This document shows positions 46,149-58,793 of a DNA stretch of 64,000 bases, in pieces. A program made the translations under genes and the position numbers. The stretch's first letter is position 1; every line of letters starts with the position of its first letter. This DNA comes from Agapanthus africanus. Its lineage: Eukaryota > Streptophyta > Magnoliopsida > Asparagales > Amaryllidaceae. The notes below the pieces were generated by a model. It had not been told where the DNA came from and did no database searches. It saw only the letters and a list, made by a program, of their open reading frames with translations. The stretch is taken from contig JASDDO010000001.1 in NCBI GenBank assembly GCA_030015575.1, positions 134,621,988 to 134,685,987 on the forward strand, in the 5' to 3' direction.

Positions 46149-47290
46149 TTACACCAAGTAATCTTCTCAAGATATACTTGCTCCGGATGGAGATTTAACC
46201 CTTCAGATATAGCAACCAAAGTCCATACTTTGTTGGTGTATATAGATTCCATCTCAGATCACATAGCATCCAGCCATTCTTACAGAGTCTCCACTCTTGA
46301 TGGCCTGCTCGAAACTAGTTGGGTCATTATCTCATAATGCAATCCTCGCTCCCACTGTCATAGAGAAAACCGAAGTATCTCTCAGGCGGATGAGGAACCC
46401 AACCAGATCGGCGGAGAGGCTGAGGTTCGTTGGGAGCTATTGAATCCTGCGGTTCTACAAAATCATCAGCTGCAGTTTGTATAGCTGAAACTCCTTCCAG
46501 TTCTACCTCATGACTACAAATTTGTTTGCAAAATAAATTCCTTTTCTAAAAAGGTGGCATGCCGAGAAATAAAACACATTTTGTTCCTCGGTATGGTAGA
46601 AGATATTCCCTTGCGAATGCTTAGGATATCAAAAAAACTTCCACAGAACTGACCTTGCCTCGAGCTTGTCCGGATTTTGCTTTTGACATAGGCCGGACAA
46701 CCCCAAATCTTAACTTACTTAAGACATGGGCTCTTCCCATACCATATCGCATATGGAGTGGTAGGCACCTGATTTGGTTGGAACCCAATTCAATAAGTAT
46801 GCAGCTTTATCAAGCGCATAACCCCAAAAGGTAATAGGCAACTCAGTAGTACTCATCATAGAGTGCACCATATCTAATAGGGTGCGATTGCTCCGCCCCG
46901 ATACACCGTTGTGCTGTAGTGTATTTGGAGGAGTAATACTGAGAGAGAATCTTATTCTCCTTTTGAATAGTCCAGGAATTCCGTGCTCAAGTATTCTCCT
47001 CCCTGATCATATCAAAGAACGTAATACTTATACCCATTTTGGTTCTCTACTTCTTTCTTATATTCATTGAATTTCTCAAAAGTTTCAGACTTGTGTTTAA
47101 CCAGGAACATATGTCCGAATCTTGAGAGATCATCAGTGAATGTAATGAAGTACAAAGAACCGGTCCTGGCATATGTAGACAGGGGACTTACATACATCAT
47201 TATGTATCAGTCCCAAGAGTTCACTAACTCTTTCTCTGTTTCAAGTAAACGGAGCTATGGTCATAGTATCTTTGTGACATGACTAGCAAG
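46149..47290 (-). pseudogene. pol: Copia integrase remnant
   Basis: The minus strand shows the integrase core entry YFITFTDDLSRFGHMFLVKHKSETFEKFNEYKKEVENQ (47012-47200) and, further on, the C-terminal part with MVHSMMSTTELP, ALDKAAYLLNWVPTK and a decayed GKTPYE region (about 46690-46930). Frameshifts and stops separate the pieces. Confidence 0.8.
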
Positions 47291-48060
47291 TTTCACAAGA
47301 TGTAAATTTAAACTGATTTAAATATGCATCTTAATGTAACTTCGCTAGTCGGGTCGCATTGATATGACCTAGTCTACAATACCTCAAGAAGGATTCGTTC
47401 ATTTCTGAACTCTTCCACTTGTGTGTGTTCTGTACGTAAAGAACTGTGGTTTGATTTAGAACGTATATGCTTTTAGATAACGTGCCTGAACCGATCAACT
47501 CTTGATATAGGAAATGTTCAAAATATTATCCAACAATACAAAATTATATCCTTCTTTACTAAATAAAGAGACTGATATGATGTTGTATATCAGGTTCGGT
47601 ATCTAATAACATTCGTTCAGAATCAATGTACTTGATAATACAGCGTGATAACTGCCAACAACTTGGCTGCAGCAATTTCACCGTTTCCAACTCTTGAAAC
47701 TTTATCACCCGTTCTCAGTTCTCTACCTATCTGTAGCCCATGTAACATATTACATATATGGGATCTTGATCCGGTATCACATACCCAGAACGTAAAGGAT
47801 ACTGAGAAAACAATTCTCAGTAATGAACACACCCGAAGAAGATGCATCATCATGCACTTTCTTCGTTTGGGCGATACGGGAATCCTGGTAATCCCCTATT
47901 TCTTGCTCAGTCTTATAACAATTATAAGTTGGAGCGGGACCAACGTTCCCCTGCACAGTATAACAAGCGGGTTCGTTCAATACATCTATATTATTATCTT
48001 GATTAAGACGTGACATGGTCGCTACCTGGAGAGAGATAGAAGAAAACACTCAGCGTATGC
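47291..48060 (-). pseudogene. Copia gag tail and protease remnant
   Basis: The protease active-site region reads WVCDTGSRSHIC, followed by GLQIGRELRTGDKVSRVGNGEIAA (47623-47853). Upstream on the minus strand, 47777-48049 holds the end of gag with KKVHDDASSSGVF leading into protease in another frame. The CCHC knuckle is not recognisable. Confidence 0.75.
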
Positions 48061-50834
48061 TCTTGCAAGATTTAGATTGGTTATTATTTTATCTAATCAG
48101 GATGGCTCCCACTGTTTTTATCAAATCTTCCTTCAAACCCTGAAAGGAAAGACTAGGCGGGATTAATTACACCCTACAAGTTCGCCAATCTTTCAGCCAG
48201 GCAAGTGCTGGTACTTTGAGGGAGGTTCCCCGTGCTTTCGCACGGGCCTAATTAAAATAAACCTCGTTTTCCCGGGGGCGTAACCCCGTTGACACCGTTC
48301 TAGACACTTACTTGATCGGCTAATTGTAAAGTGCAAAACTCTCCCAGGAGTAACTCTTACTCGCAGTGAGTATCGGGATCCAACTATTTCATAGAAGGTA
48401 TGCAATCTCATTGCAAATTTCAACACTTGAAATTCCCGATAATTTTGCCCCTAGCATCCTATGACCTTGACGAAAGCCAACAAACCATAGGCTGCTAGTC
48501 AAGTTCAACCCGTACATTTCCTGATTGAATTAAACCCATCCGCACGACCCTTGATGAAAGCCAACAAAGTCGCACGACTACCCTAACTCAATCGCATCAT
48601 ATGCTTATGCAGATAAGTATAAATAGCTACCGCATATTACGCCTTGACGAAAGCCAACAAACGTAGCACGAATACTATGAAGTACTTATCTGAAATGACG
48701 GAGGGCTACGACAGGTTTTTAAGAAAACCTGTTGTGTAATGAACTTGATATCGTTGTAGAATCAAATGATTTAAATGGAGTGTTTTTTAGGCCTTTGCTA
48801 GTTTTGCTAAAGAGGTCACTCCCGGTGAAGGGATCTCGGCTCTTTCCTCGTCGGATGAGGTGCAGAATATTCACAATACCACTATACAAAGAAAGAACTA
48901 GAAAAGCAATCAAAAGACGAAACCGAGGGTTTTAGCATCTGCCAGTTATTGCTAAAGAGATCACTCCCGGTGAAGGGATCTCGGCTCTTTCCTTATCGAA
49001 TAAGGTGCTAGATATTCTACAAGGAATACCGCGATGCAAAGCAACAACTAGAGCTAACTATTTTTTTTGAAAATTCGATTCCACAACATCATTAGGTTTA
49101 TTTTCTTTCATTAATCTCATTAATGAATGCCCCATCATTTTAAGTTACCTAAACATCACAGATAAATACAACATACGCTTATGCCATCCGCATTCGCCTC
49201 GATGTCCCGTCATGCACCGTTAGGTTAGGTAACTAACGGCAGAGCGGGGCAGGGCTAGCGCGGTGTAAGACATAAGCAACGTCTATACAATATATCATAT
49301 ATACTTTATACAGTATCTATCTCAACATATCAAATGATCACATCACAGATATCGCAGCAGAAAACAACATATGAAATATTGGATATACTAGGATTTCCGG
49401 GTTTTAATTTAAGCCTGTATAAAACACGGATTCCACGGTCGTGATGAATAGCCAAACCCACATCCCTAGACCCCTACAAGAGCGGCAAGCAACCCTACCA
49501 ATTCTAGAGTTAGGAGACCCGGACTCGACGCCTCGAGATGGTCTCCCACTGGACTCTAGAACACGGTTACTTGTGCTTCCCTCCTTGGGTCTATCCTAAT
49601 GCAAAAAAGTAAATAATATACATCAACGGTGACATCTTCCTCAACCCGGAAGTGCCCCAATAAAAGAATATTACATACAAGTTTTTACATGAATGAAAAT
49701 GAAAAACTCTCATCTCACATAAAAAAAAACCCGGCTATTCAAACACGACGATCCAATATAACATATCCCAGCAACACATAACATCACATGTCATCAACGT
49801 AAGTAAATATGCGTATCCCAATTGTCGTTAACATATAGCAACGAACCGGCGATACACCACATATTACACTTACGGTCGCAGAAAAGAATGTGAAAAACTA
49901 CAACAATTGGAATCCGCACTGCCCTTAGACATCATAAACCCGGAATATCACATATTCTGGATTTCATACTTAACAATGCAAATTTTACATTTAGGTCTCA
50001 ACCATGAAAACACTTTTCAAAGGAAGTCGGGTAATTCAACAAGATTCACGATTCCGTCCGAGGCCGAAATGTGAAACTTGCATGCAACTGGATAGATTCC
50101 AATTATTGTATCCTATCACATGATATCCAGACGACGTTAAACTTTTCGATCGTTTTATCAAAGTCCCACAATATCTCGACAGCTCAACAGTTGAGCACAG
50201 TTTTAATAATACCCGGAACATGCCACAGTACCTATGGACCAACCGTAGAAGGGCAAACCCAAGCCTTATTAATGGCACTACAGAACTGCCACAAACCCTA
50301 AGGTTCAAAGCGGTTCCATGGTCATTATGTCGAGTTAGGGTTTCATTCTTCTAGAGGGTCCGCAGAATTACTTGCATGTTTTTCCAAATACGTTAAACTT
50401 GGAAAAATGGGTTTTTGACATTCGATCGAACTTTTTAACTTCGCCTAGAGAACTTGTGAAAACCCAAATACAATGTTAAACTACGAATACGAAACACTCC
50501 GAATTGTTTATAGTGTAAGATTACATCTCATGCAAAATTAGTAAAAACAAACAACATCTGAAACACCAAAACCCAGTCTCTGGAACACCCTGCAAATTTC
50601 AACCAAATCCAAGTGTACATGGTCGGCCACAATGTGCATGATCTCGGCCAAAAACCGAGATTACCCCCTGAAATTTGCATGGTGTTCATGTTGCATCCCA
50701 TACAACACTCTGCACTTGTTTAAAAAAAAAATTGAGGTCCTTTAAAAAACGACAGAAACCCGTATTTGGTGTTTCATGTTTCGGAGCAGTTTCGGTTTCG
50801 TAATCTAACAAACACCGTCTAATACTCTAGCCCG
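48061..50834 (-). other. Copia 5' internal region without recognisable gag
   Basis: 2.8 kb between protease and primer site. I find no capsid domain. Repeats: a ~145-bp unit occurs twice (about 48800-48945 and 48945-49065, sharing TCACTCCCGGTGAAGGGATC), and a CTTGACGAAAGCCAACAAA phrase occurs three times (about 48469, 48551, 48644). The rest is AT-rich and anonymous; the 90-residue minus frame at 50036-50308 has no domain. Confidence 0.6.
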
Positions 50835-50846
50835 GCTCTGATACCA
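50835..50846 (-). other. Copia primer binding site, initiator Met tRNA
   Basis: The minus strand reads TGGTATCAGAGC, one base from the LTR at 50848. Confidence 0.95.
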
Positions 50847-50847
50847 C

Positions 50848-53016
50848 TGTTGGTGTTCTATAGCACCCTACTAGATTTTCAAGACATCAAGCATGCCAAT
50901 TTCAAAAATTCTAAGGTGCTAATGAACCCTAACCTAGGATCTAGCTAAAGTAAATAGACGAAATGAACATGTAATCTAGCATTACACTTAGTGAATGAGA
51001 AATACAACCTTTGTAGACCGGTCCTTCACTTCTAAAGCTCCATGTAGTAGTCCCTTCGCTGCGAGTATCGATCACCCGAACTCTATTATGGGTTCTCCCG
51101 GAGAAATGAACAAGCTTGCTCGAAGTCTTCGAGGCCGAAGATGATCTACGTCAAGGAGACTCAAGCTCATGCTACCTCTTCACTAATTGTGGAATTAGTG
51201 AAGCAAACACCCTAAACTAAATGGCAAGTAGTAGAGGATGATGAAGTAAGAAGTGGGCTCTCTTTAGATTTATTTTTCTCACAATATTTTCTCACCTTCA
51301 TGAGCAAGAAGAAGCTCAAGTGCAGAAGATGAGAGAATGAACTCATGAGGTGAGAATGTGAACCATGGGTGAGCTAGTGTCATACACTAAACTATGTAGA
51401 GATTAAACCATAGCTAACTAATAATGGTTAGATTAATAAATATCTACAGGTAAAACAAACTTAGTGGACTTGGTCAATTGTTCCACAAGCTTCTACAAGC
51501 TTCAACCATGTGAGTTAATCCCACTAATTTTGATTAACTTAGATAAATATAAACCCATCACATTATTAAGTATAGTGCAAGTCTTATACACCCATGTCAC
51601 ATGTGGCATCTAGCATGACACAAAAGTTGTACATTAATATATATCACATATACACTAATGCACACAAGTGAGAAAAGAAATCAGAAGTGAACTAATATTA
51701 GTTAATGTAATCTAGTATATCTAATATAAAATTATACAATAAATTATTAAATCAACACTTGATTTAATAATCCGGCTATATCACTTATAACCGACTAATA
51801 TCAAATGCAACAACTTATCGAATCAACACTTGATCCGATAATCCTGCTATATCTCATATAACCGACCGATGTCAAAAATCGTGAGAATAGAATGCTGTAT
51901 CACATACGCACATCAATCTCGGTCCCGCACATATCACATATGTGCTCCTACTCCGTTTCGCATGAACCAAGAAATCTCTGTGTAGGACTCTAAAGACTCG
52001 TCAATACGCCGACAGTAGGTGATGATCATATCAAACACGCACAAGCCGCAAGCGGTCTGCTAAACGTAACGGCCACCTGGGTATTGAGCGATCAGAAGAT
52101 CAACAAGCAAGCCTGCTCATACTCCTGTGAATCCAATCAGTAACACTACCATACAGTCCAGTCTCTTCGTCTGATATGTTGCATATCTCGTCTAGGGGTA
52201 GTATACGTCAGACCCCAGTAACTCAATAAGTCGTGCCAATATGAGGCTCATAACGGGTCGAGAAACTACTGGTAACAATTACCAGTAAATCTCTGAAACA
52301 GCCCTGGCCAGGGACTTCCTGTTATAGCCAATCGAGCACAGCGCAACATCAACTCCCTATACCGGGAGAGACGAATCCCCTCCTATCGCTCATTGCCTCC
52401 ATGTGACTCGGGACTGTACCCAAAAACCACCGTTTTGCACGTTCTCTTGAACGTGGTAAGGTGGAAATCAAAGCACGGTGGGAATCACACAAGACTCTAT
52501 GACGATCTCGGGTCAACAGACTAACCTATACCAGTGTCACCAGAGAACTACCATCTGACGTAAGGTATAATACCATCCGGGAGTTCTCGGCAAGTCCGTC
52601 CAGTGTACCCAGTCTCCACTGAGCACCCGTATATCATCTCTGATGTCAAACACCAATGGATATGGGATCATCCATCGCCCATCTACATGGGTCGAGAAGC
52701 TACACGCTAGTCTACTCTGGTATATCGATGCCCCGTCTCGATACACCCACGACTAGGGACATTAAAGGATGTATTTACCGACTACCTTTATCCCACTAGT
52801 ATGATCTGCATCATAATCTAGGTAGTCAAGTACGCATCCTAAGGGCTTTACCAACATGTAACAGAGAGACAATCAGTGTACATGTTAAGATAAAGAGTAA
52901 CCAGATAGCTTACTATCATGTCGAGCAAGAAAGTCCTCCCTATATATGTCCAAGTATCCACTACAATATACATCACATGTACAGTAATGGCATCTAGGGC
53001 ATATATATAACTAACA
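50848..53016 (-). mobile_element. Copia 5' LTR
   Basis: Matches 42882-45074 with scattered substitutions and small indels, including loss of about 20 bp near 51297. No gene is seen. Confidence 0.92.
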
Positions 53017-53021
53017 CCACC

Positions 53022-54686
53022 CGTAGGTGCGCATAATCCACCGCGCATCTCTCTCCAAGAAAGATGCTACCCCGTGCGTGGACCCCTTCCTACCTGTCTA
53101 TCAATTCCACCAGCCAATGTGGATAATTTGAAATTAAACCCCACTTCATCAAACTGTTGTCCAAATTTCACGGGCTTGAATCCGAAGACACATACATTTT
53201 CATAAACAAATTCGAAAACGTATGCGCAATGATTGGCACATCACAACTTTCTGTGGATGCTATAAGATTACGTCTTCTCCCTTTTACTTTGTGCGATCTA
53301 GCAGAAAAATGGCTTTATAACACTGCCGCACATTCTATTGCCAAATGGGATGAATTCGTTGTAGCATTCCTTAAGAATTTTATCCAAATCATAAGACCAC
53401 CAGCCTTCGAAGCGAGATCAACCAGTTTACACAACTTCCCAGTGAACCATTTTGGAAATGCTTTGAACGGTTTAAGGATCTTCTTCTACAATGCCCTCAT
53501 CACGGAATCAATAGATAGGACCTTTGTCGCATTATATATGAGGGTGTTGATCCTGCAACAAAACAGATGCTTGAAACCATGTGTCAATATCATTTCCTGT
53601 TTAAACATGATGGTGAAACTTGGAAATATTTGGAAGATCTCGCTGAACAAACTTTACAGTGGGAAAACATTAGACCTACATCGTCTAGGGGAGGTGCCCA
53701 TCAGCTCGATATTTCCATCGCGGTGAAAGCCGAAATGGCCGCGATACAAAAGAAACACGATGCTATATAAAACAATGTCTCTTCAGTGTCCCTAAACCAA
53801 TATACGCTCCCCAAAACTGTGCGTGGTTGCTATTCCAACCCATCATATTTGACGGAAGAATGTCCTTTGAATCCACCGTTTCAAGGTCAAGAACAAATTA
53901 ATGCTACTTTTCAGCAGCGACCGAGAAACGATCCTTATTCTTCCACATACAATCAGGGATAGAGGAATCATCCTAATTCTTCTCGGAACCAAAACCAAAC
54001 CCAAAATCAAAACCAGTTCCAAAGCAACTATCAAAGACCTCCCCCACAGCAATAGCAACCACCACAACCGAGTCAGCACCCCTTTCAACCAACCTTTGCA
54101 AAACCCAGCCAAGAATTTTGATCCTTATAATAATTCTTTTTCCGGTACCGATAAATCCTCTGCACTCGACACGTTCATTAAATATTCCATTCAAACGACA
54201 GATACTTTAACATCTTCTATCCAAACGTTGATGCGGAACACCGCTTCCCATGATGAAAGCATAAAATCGATAGAAGCACAACTTGCACAGTTAAATGCCA
54301 CGATGAGTGCAAGAGAGAAAGGGAAACTTCCATCTCAACCTATACCTAATCCTGGCTACTCACAAAGTTATAATGTGAATGTTGTTACCACATTGAGATC
54401 GGGAAGAGTGTTGGATAACCAAGTGGGTGAACACGTTGATGATATTAATAACACCCCGGCTTCTACTTCTTCTCATATTTCGTCTAGTCCACCTTCTTTC
54501 GAGCCTATTCTCTGTTTTCCCCAAGGCTCGAACACTCAGCCCGCTTCCTTGAGTCTACATAAAACGATCCCAACTCCAATTCTTGGATCCATTCCATCCC
54601 CACAATCTTCTCCAATGTTGGACCCAACCCTTATTGATAAAGCACATTACCCACATAGCTTAAGAGGCAATAGACCTAGTCCATAA
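53022..54686 (+). pseudogene. gag: Athila-like gag, main part
   Basis: Continues the gag cut at 42881. The capsid-like part is KFHGLESEDTYIFINKFENVC, LRLLPFTLCDLAEKWLYN and KWDEFVVAFLKNF (53157-53430). The frame then shifts near 53455 and picks up ETMCQYHFLFKHDGETWKYLEDLAEQTLQW (53567-53770). Downstream is a decayed knuckle-like CYSNPSYLTEECPLNP and, at 53901-54686, a Gln/Asn/Pro-rich C-terminus with SIEAQLAQLNATM and VTTLRSGRVLDNQV, an Athila-type gag signature. At least two frameshifts and several stops are present. Confidence 0.85.
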
Positions 54687-55363
54687 ATGGAGAGAATTGT
54701 GGAAATTTTTAAGCAAGTTAACATAAATATTTCTCTCCTAGATGCTATTCAACAAGTTCCGTCTTATGAAAAAATTCTAAAAGACTTGTGCACTAGGAAG
54801 AGAAAAACTCAAGTGCCAAAAAAGTTATTCTTAACGAGTAATGTAAGCACGGCTTTTACACAACAACTACCCAAGAAACGAAAGGACCCCGGAAGTCCTA
54901 CCATATATATTTCTATTGGGGGTAAAACTATCAATCGTGCTCTACTCAATTTAGGCGCTAGTGTTAACTTGCTTCTATATTCTGCGTATGAGCAATTAGG
55001 GATCGGAGAGTTAAAACCGGCGCACTGCACTCTCCAGGTGGCAGATCGATCTATCACCCAATCTAGAGTGAGCTAGAGGATGTGTTAATCAAAATCAGGG
55101 AATTTATATTCCCTGTGAACTTTATCGTTGTAGATACAAAGCCTGTAGCAAACCCACGAAACCAAATTCCGGTGATTTTAGGTCGACCTTTTCTTGCGAC
55201 TTCCAATGCAATAATCAATTATCGAAACGACTCTATGACCCTTTCTTTCGAAAAGATGTCAATTGAGCTTAACATTTACAAGTTGGGAAGGGAACCCTTC
55301 GAACCCTATACTCAAGTATTTTCTGTCGAAGCGATAGATTCCGACAGCAGCGAATTTGAATAG
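54687..55363 (+). pseudogene. pro: Athila-like aspartic protease, catalytic Asp lost
   Basis: Same frame as the gag C-terminus. PSYEKILKDLCTRKRK leads to the protease entry ALLNLGASVNLLLYSAYEQLGIGEL. The position of the catalytic Asp is Asn (codon AAT at 54948-54950), one G-to-A step from GAT. A frameshift near 55078 follows, then IPVILGRPFLATSNAIINY (the LGRPFL signature) to 55363. Inactive on two counts. Confidence 0.85.
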
Positions 55364-55815
55364 CTTCACGATACTGATCGCGACTCCGCTATTACGTTGT
55401 TGTTTGACCCTTTTATCGAGTTGTCCGGATCAACATCTAATGCTAAATATGAACTTTTATGGAGTCCGAGTATCATCCCATTCTTTCCGATGAGAATATT
55501 ATTTGGGATATCCATGAATGCTTTAAAGAAATCTTCGCTGAAGAACTCGCATTCTTAGAAGACATGGGCGTTGTGATGAATCAACCCCAAGAAGTTGAAC
55601 CGCCACCCCTTCTTCTTATCAATAATGAGAATGCAAGTAATACACCATCACTGTTTCGTCTCAATCAACCGAGACGTAAACCTTACCACCTCTTATCCCC
55701 TCCCCACTTCTCCACGTCGATAGGTGACATGATCTTCTACCAACTAGTGTGTTACATCGATAAAATATTTGAATGGTTGGTGTTGACTTTTGGTCTTTGT
55801 AAAACTTTACTTTGA
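55364..55815 (+). pseudogene. Athila-like segment preceding RT, truncated
   Basis: The frame at 55459-55815 (ESEYHPILSDENIIWDIHECF...) resembles the linker that normally leads into RT, but it ends without any RT motif. The loss of RT through integrase is placed at about 55815. Confidence 0.6.
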
Positions 55816-57209
55816 CCAATAACTTTAACCCCCCCTCATAATTTATAATGCTTAATACGATTTTACTCAAGTTTGGGGGGGAGAAAAATATATTTTGGCT
55901 CTCGAAAAGAAAATTTTTACATAATTATGAGCCAAAAATAAGTTTGGGGGAGAATTTCACTTTCATTAATTATTGTCCCCATTGCTAACTTTTCCTCTCA
56001 AGTCTACAGTTTTTTTTAAGCTTAACAGATGACATCAGTGAGGACACTGCTGTAAACAGGTTTGGGGGAGGTTTGTGCTTATTCACGCATCATTACGTTA
56101 TACTATATATAGCACAAAAAAAATTTGATAATGAAAGATTAGAAAGTGAAAAATTACATATGAAAAATAGGAATAGTTTAAGAAAAGCAAGAAAATTAGA
56201 TGTTTTCTTAAACGAAACTAGTAATAAATAGTTATGAGCCGTTGTCCCAAGGGTTGGTAAGATGAAGGAAATTACTAATCTGAGAATAAAAATAAGTCTA
56301 AAAAATAGTCTATATTCTTGAGGCCAAATATTTGAACGTTGATACCCTACTATACGCACTTACACACATCTTGAAACTTGGGACAGTAGAGGATACCTTA
56401 AAATGCTCTTGTCTAAAAGCCTTAGTATGAAGACTAATAAAAATATATAAAAAATGGTGAAGAAAAAAATAAACACTGGTTCTGTAATTACCAAGGCAGC
56501 ATAAAAAAATATAGCGAGGGTGCCTTATCACCTAATGCCTCAGACCAACTGGTTTGGGAGCCACTGCTAAGCCTTAGGTTTTGCAAGACGAGGAATTACG
56601 CCTAATGCATGAACACGTTTAGTAATCGGTCGGTTAGTACCTCAAGAAGTATCAACGGTCGCATGAAGAATGTGTGAGCAATTCCATCTAAAATATTCAC
56701 CGACTAAAAAGTACTTTGGAAAATGGACAAGAGTATGATAGCTTGAATTGAATTCTCTAAGTGTAGGGATATCTTTTACATACACGTAAGGGTATATGAT
56801 CGATGTTTGGATGAAAGATAGGGAGGAAAACTAAAGGTGAAATTTTATTGAGAGATGATGTGATTTCTAACATTTTTCATGACCATTAAGATAGGGCTCA
56901 TAGCAACCGAAAAGCTAGTGTAGTTGGAAACTCTTATTTTCAAATTCTTTCTTTTATAGTTCTTATTTTGTACGTAACTTTCATCATCTTTCTTTTATTA
57001 TAGGATTTTATGGGTGTAATCCGCTGAAAACGCTCAGAAAATAACTCTCCTCCTACTAGGGACACCTAGAGGTTTAACGGCTTGTTGCACGTGCTCAGTG
57101 CAATCATGTTGCCTACAAAAGTGTGCTACTTAGGTTTTTCTTTTTCTTTTTCTCTCTCTCTTGAATAAATAGTTTGCTCGGGACGATCAAAGTTAAGTTT
57201 GGGGGTATT
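55816..57209 (+). other. Athila-like 3' non-coding region with repeated polypurine tracts
   Basis: AAGTTTGGGGG-type tracts occur at about 55868, 55947 and 56060, and at 57195-57207 next to the 3' LTR. From about 56040 to 57209 the sequence matches, in reverse complement, 61534-62830 of the second Athila-like element. No protein domain is seen. Confidence 0.75.
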
Positions 57210-58793
57210 TGTTCAGTCGAAAATATCGCACTTTTGATATAACATTTTCCTTGCTTTTCTTAAATATCTAAAAGTGTTTATTATAAATATGACACATATG
57301 AGAGTTTATCTGTAAAATATCTATTATCATATGTTTATATATTATAATTAACATTATGAAGGAAAATGTATACATATAATATTTTGATAATTTAAATATA
57401 CATATCATATCAAATATCCTTAATCAATATTCTCAAAATATAATATCAAATAAAATGGTTAGGATAATATCTCAAAAGTACCAAATATTACTAAAATTAT
57501 TCATTGAGATATTGTGCAAGCTTTAGCTCAGGTCAGGAGATCGGGATATCTAGATGTCGGGAATCAGAAATCTGCCGATGAAGTTAAATAAAATCGAAGA
57601 ATCAATACTGGCAGAGACTCAGAAAAGATATGAAGATCTCAGACATCAAATAAATCTTCATGTGTCACAACGAAGCAGACCCAAAATTTTGAAGCCAAGA
57701 TCCCACCAAACGGCCGCGGTTCCGCGGCCAAACCATGGAATAAGCGGCGGATCCGCGGCCGATTCACTGGGTTAGGAGTTGTGATTTTGTGGTTTGGATC
57801 TTCATAACAATCCCTAATTCCTGGGATCTTTGGTTTTTGGTTTTGGGACTAAATAAAGGACCGAGGGCTAAAACTAGAAATCATCAATCTTTTACACGAA
57901 GCAAATCACCGTCAAAGAACAAGTAATCCATGACAAGTCCGCGATTCGACGTAATAAGACGACGTGAGATTCGACGGAGCATCTACTTCTGACGAGGCAG
58001 AGATCGAGAGCAACTTCTTCTTCCTCTTGTAATCTAAACTCGAAGAATTGTAATTGTGAAGTTGATTAATAAAGGTGAATCATTAGATTAATTAGTTTGC
58101 ATTTATTTTCTGTATTTACATTATGATCTCTATCCGTTCTTCTTCTATCTCCATCATGCGCGAGTAATTCTCCGCTTGATAGGGTTCGTAGGATTAGGGT
58201 AGATCAATGGATAAGAAAATATTAAAACTTCTTTTAAGTCTAATGAAGTTTATAAACTTTAGCAAAAGAATCGTTAACATCCTTATCGGGCGTGCTACCA
58301 ATTTATTGCTAGTCTAGACCGTGATTTGAGATCAAATTAACAATTGTTTTGTTAAGGGCTAGACATGAATAGAGATCAATGAAAGAACAAGGGTCAATAG
58401 TGTGGAAACACTAGTTTCTTCCAAAGAACCCTAATCCTCATTCATCACTATCGATCTAGTTTTAAATCTATCAAAAGATAAAAGGAGTCATCTTTTGTAT
58501 TCATCCATTACTACTAAATCCTAACGAACCCTACAAGCTCTCTTCTGATATAAAATCTGCATCCGTCTTTAAACTAGATCTATATTCTACATCCGTGTTT
58601 AACATAGATCTAGAATGTATAACTATTCTTCACTATTATCTATTCTCATTTCTATTTCTAATCAACACGTCTAAAATAAGATTAAAAGATTCAACGTTTC
58701 CCTGAGGACGACCCATACTCATTTCGGCTAGCTACACGCGACACCGTTATTGATTGCGGTTATTACTACTACACTTCTTTATAGAATCAATCA
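57210..58793 (+). mobile_element. Athila-like 3' LTR
   Basis: Same length as the 5' LTR. The GGCCGCGGTTCCGCGGCC hairpin is at 57712-57729. Confidence 0.92.

Larger units (their letters stand above)
42882..53016 (-). mobile_element. Ty1/copia element, minus strand, degenerate
   Basis: LTRs of 2193 bp (42882-45074) and 2169 bp (50848-53016), flanked by perfect CCACC duplications (42877-42881, 53017-53021). The minus strand runs TGTTAGTTATATG...CACCAACA. The primer site at the right and the polypurine tract at the left fix the orientation. Internal coding is present in the order gag tail, protease, integrase, RT, RNase H tail, but all of it is broken. It belongs to the same family as the copia LTRs at 296-8115. 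Confidence 0.92.
40162..58793 (+). mobile_element. Athila-like gypsy element, RT/integrase deleted
   Basis: LTRs of exactly 1584 bp (40162-41745 and 57210-58793) with TGTTCA...AATCAATCA ends; by eye they differ by roughly 3-4%. The flanking 5-mers ACGTG (40157-40161) and ATATG (58794-58798) fit one target duplication in which a CpG decayed on both strands. Without the nested copia element it is about 8.5 kb: leader, gag, protease, a short stretch before RT, then non-coding DNA to the polypurine tract. RT, RNase H and integrase are absent, so it is non-autonomous. Confidence 0.9.

Noticed and set aside
53973..54194. Gly/Phe-rich minus-strand frame
   Set aside because: Shadow of the Gln/Asn-rich gag C-terminus on the plus strand.
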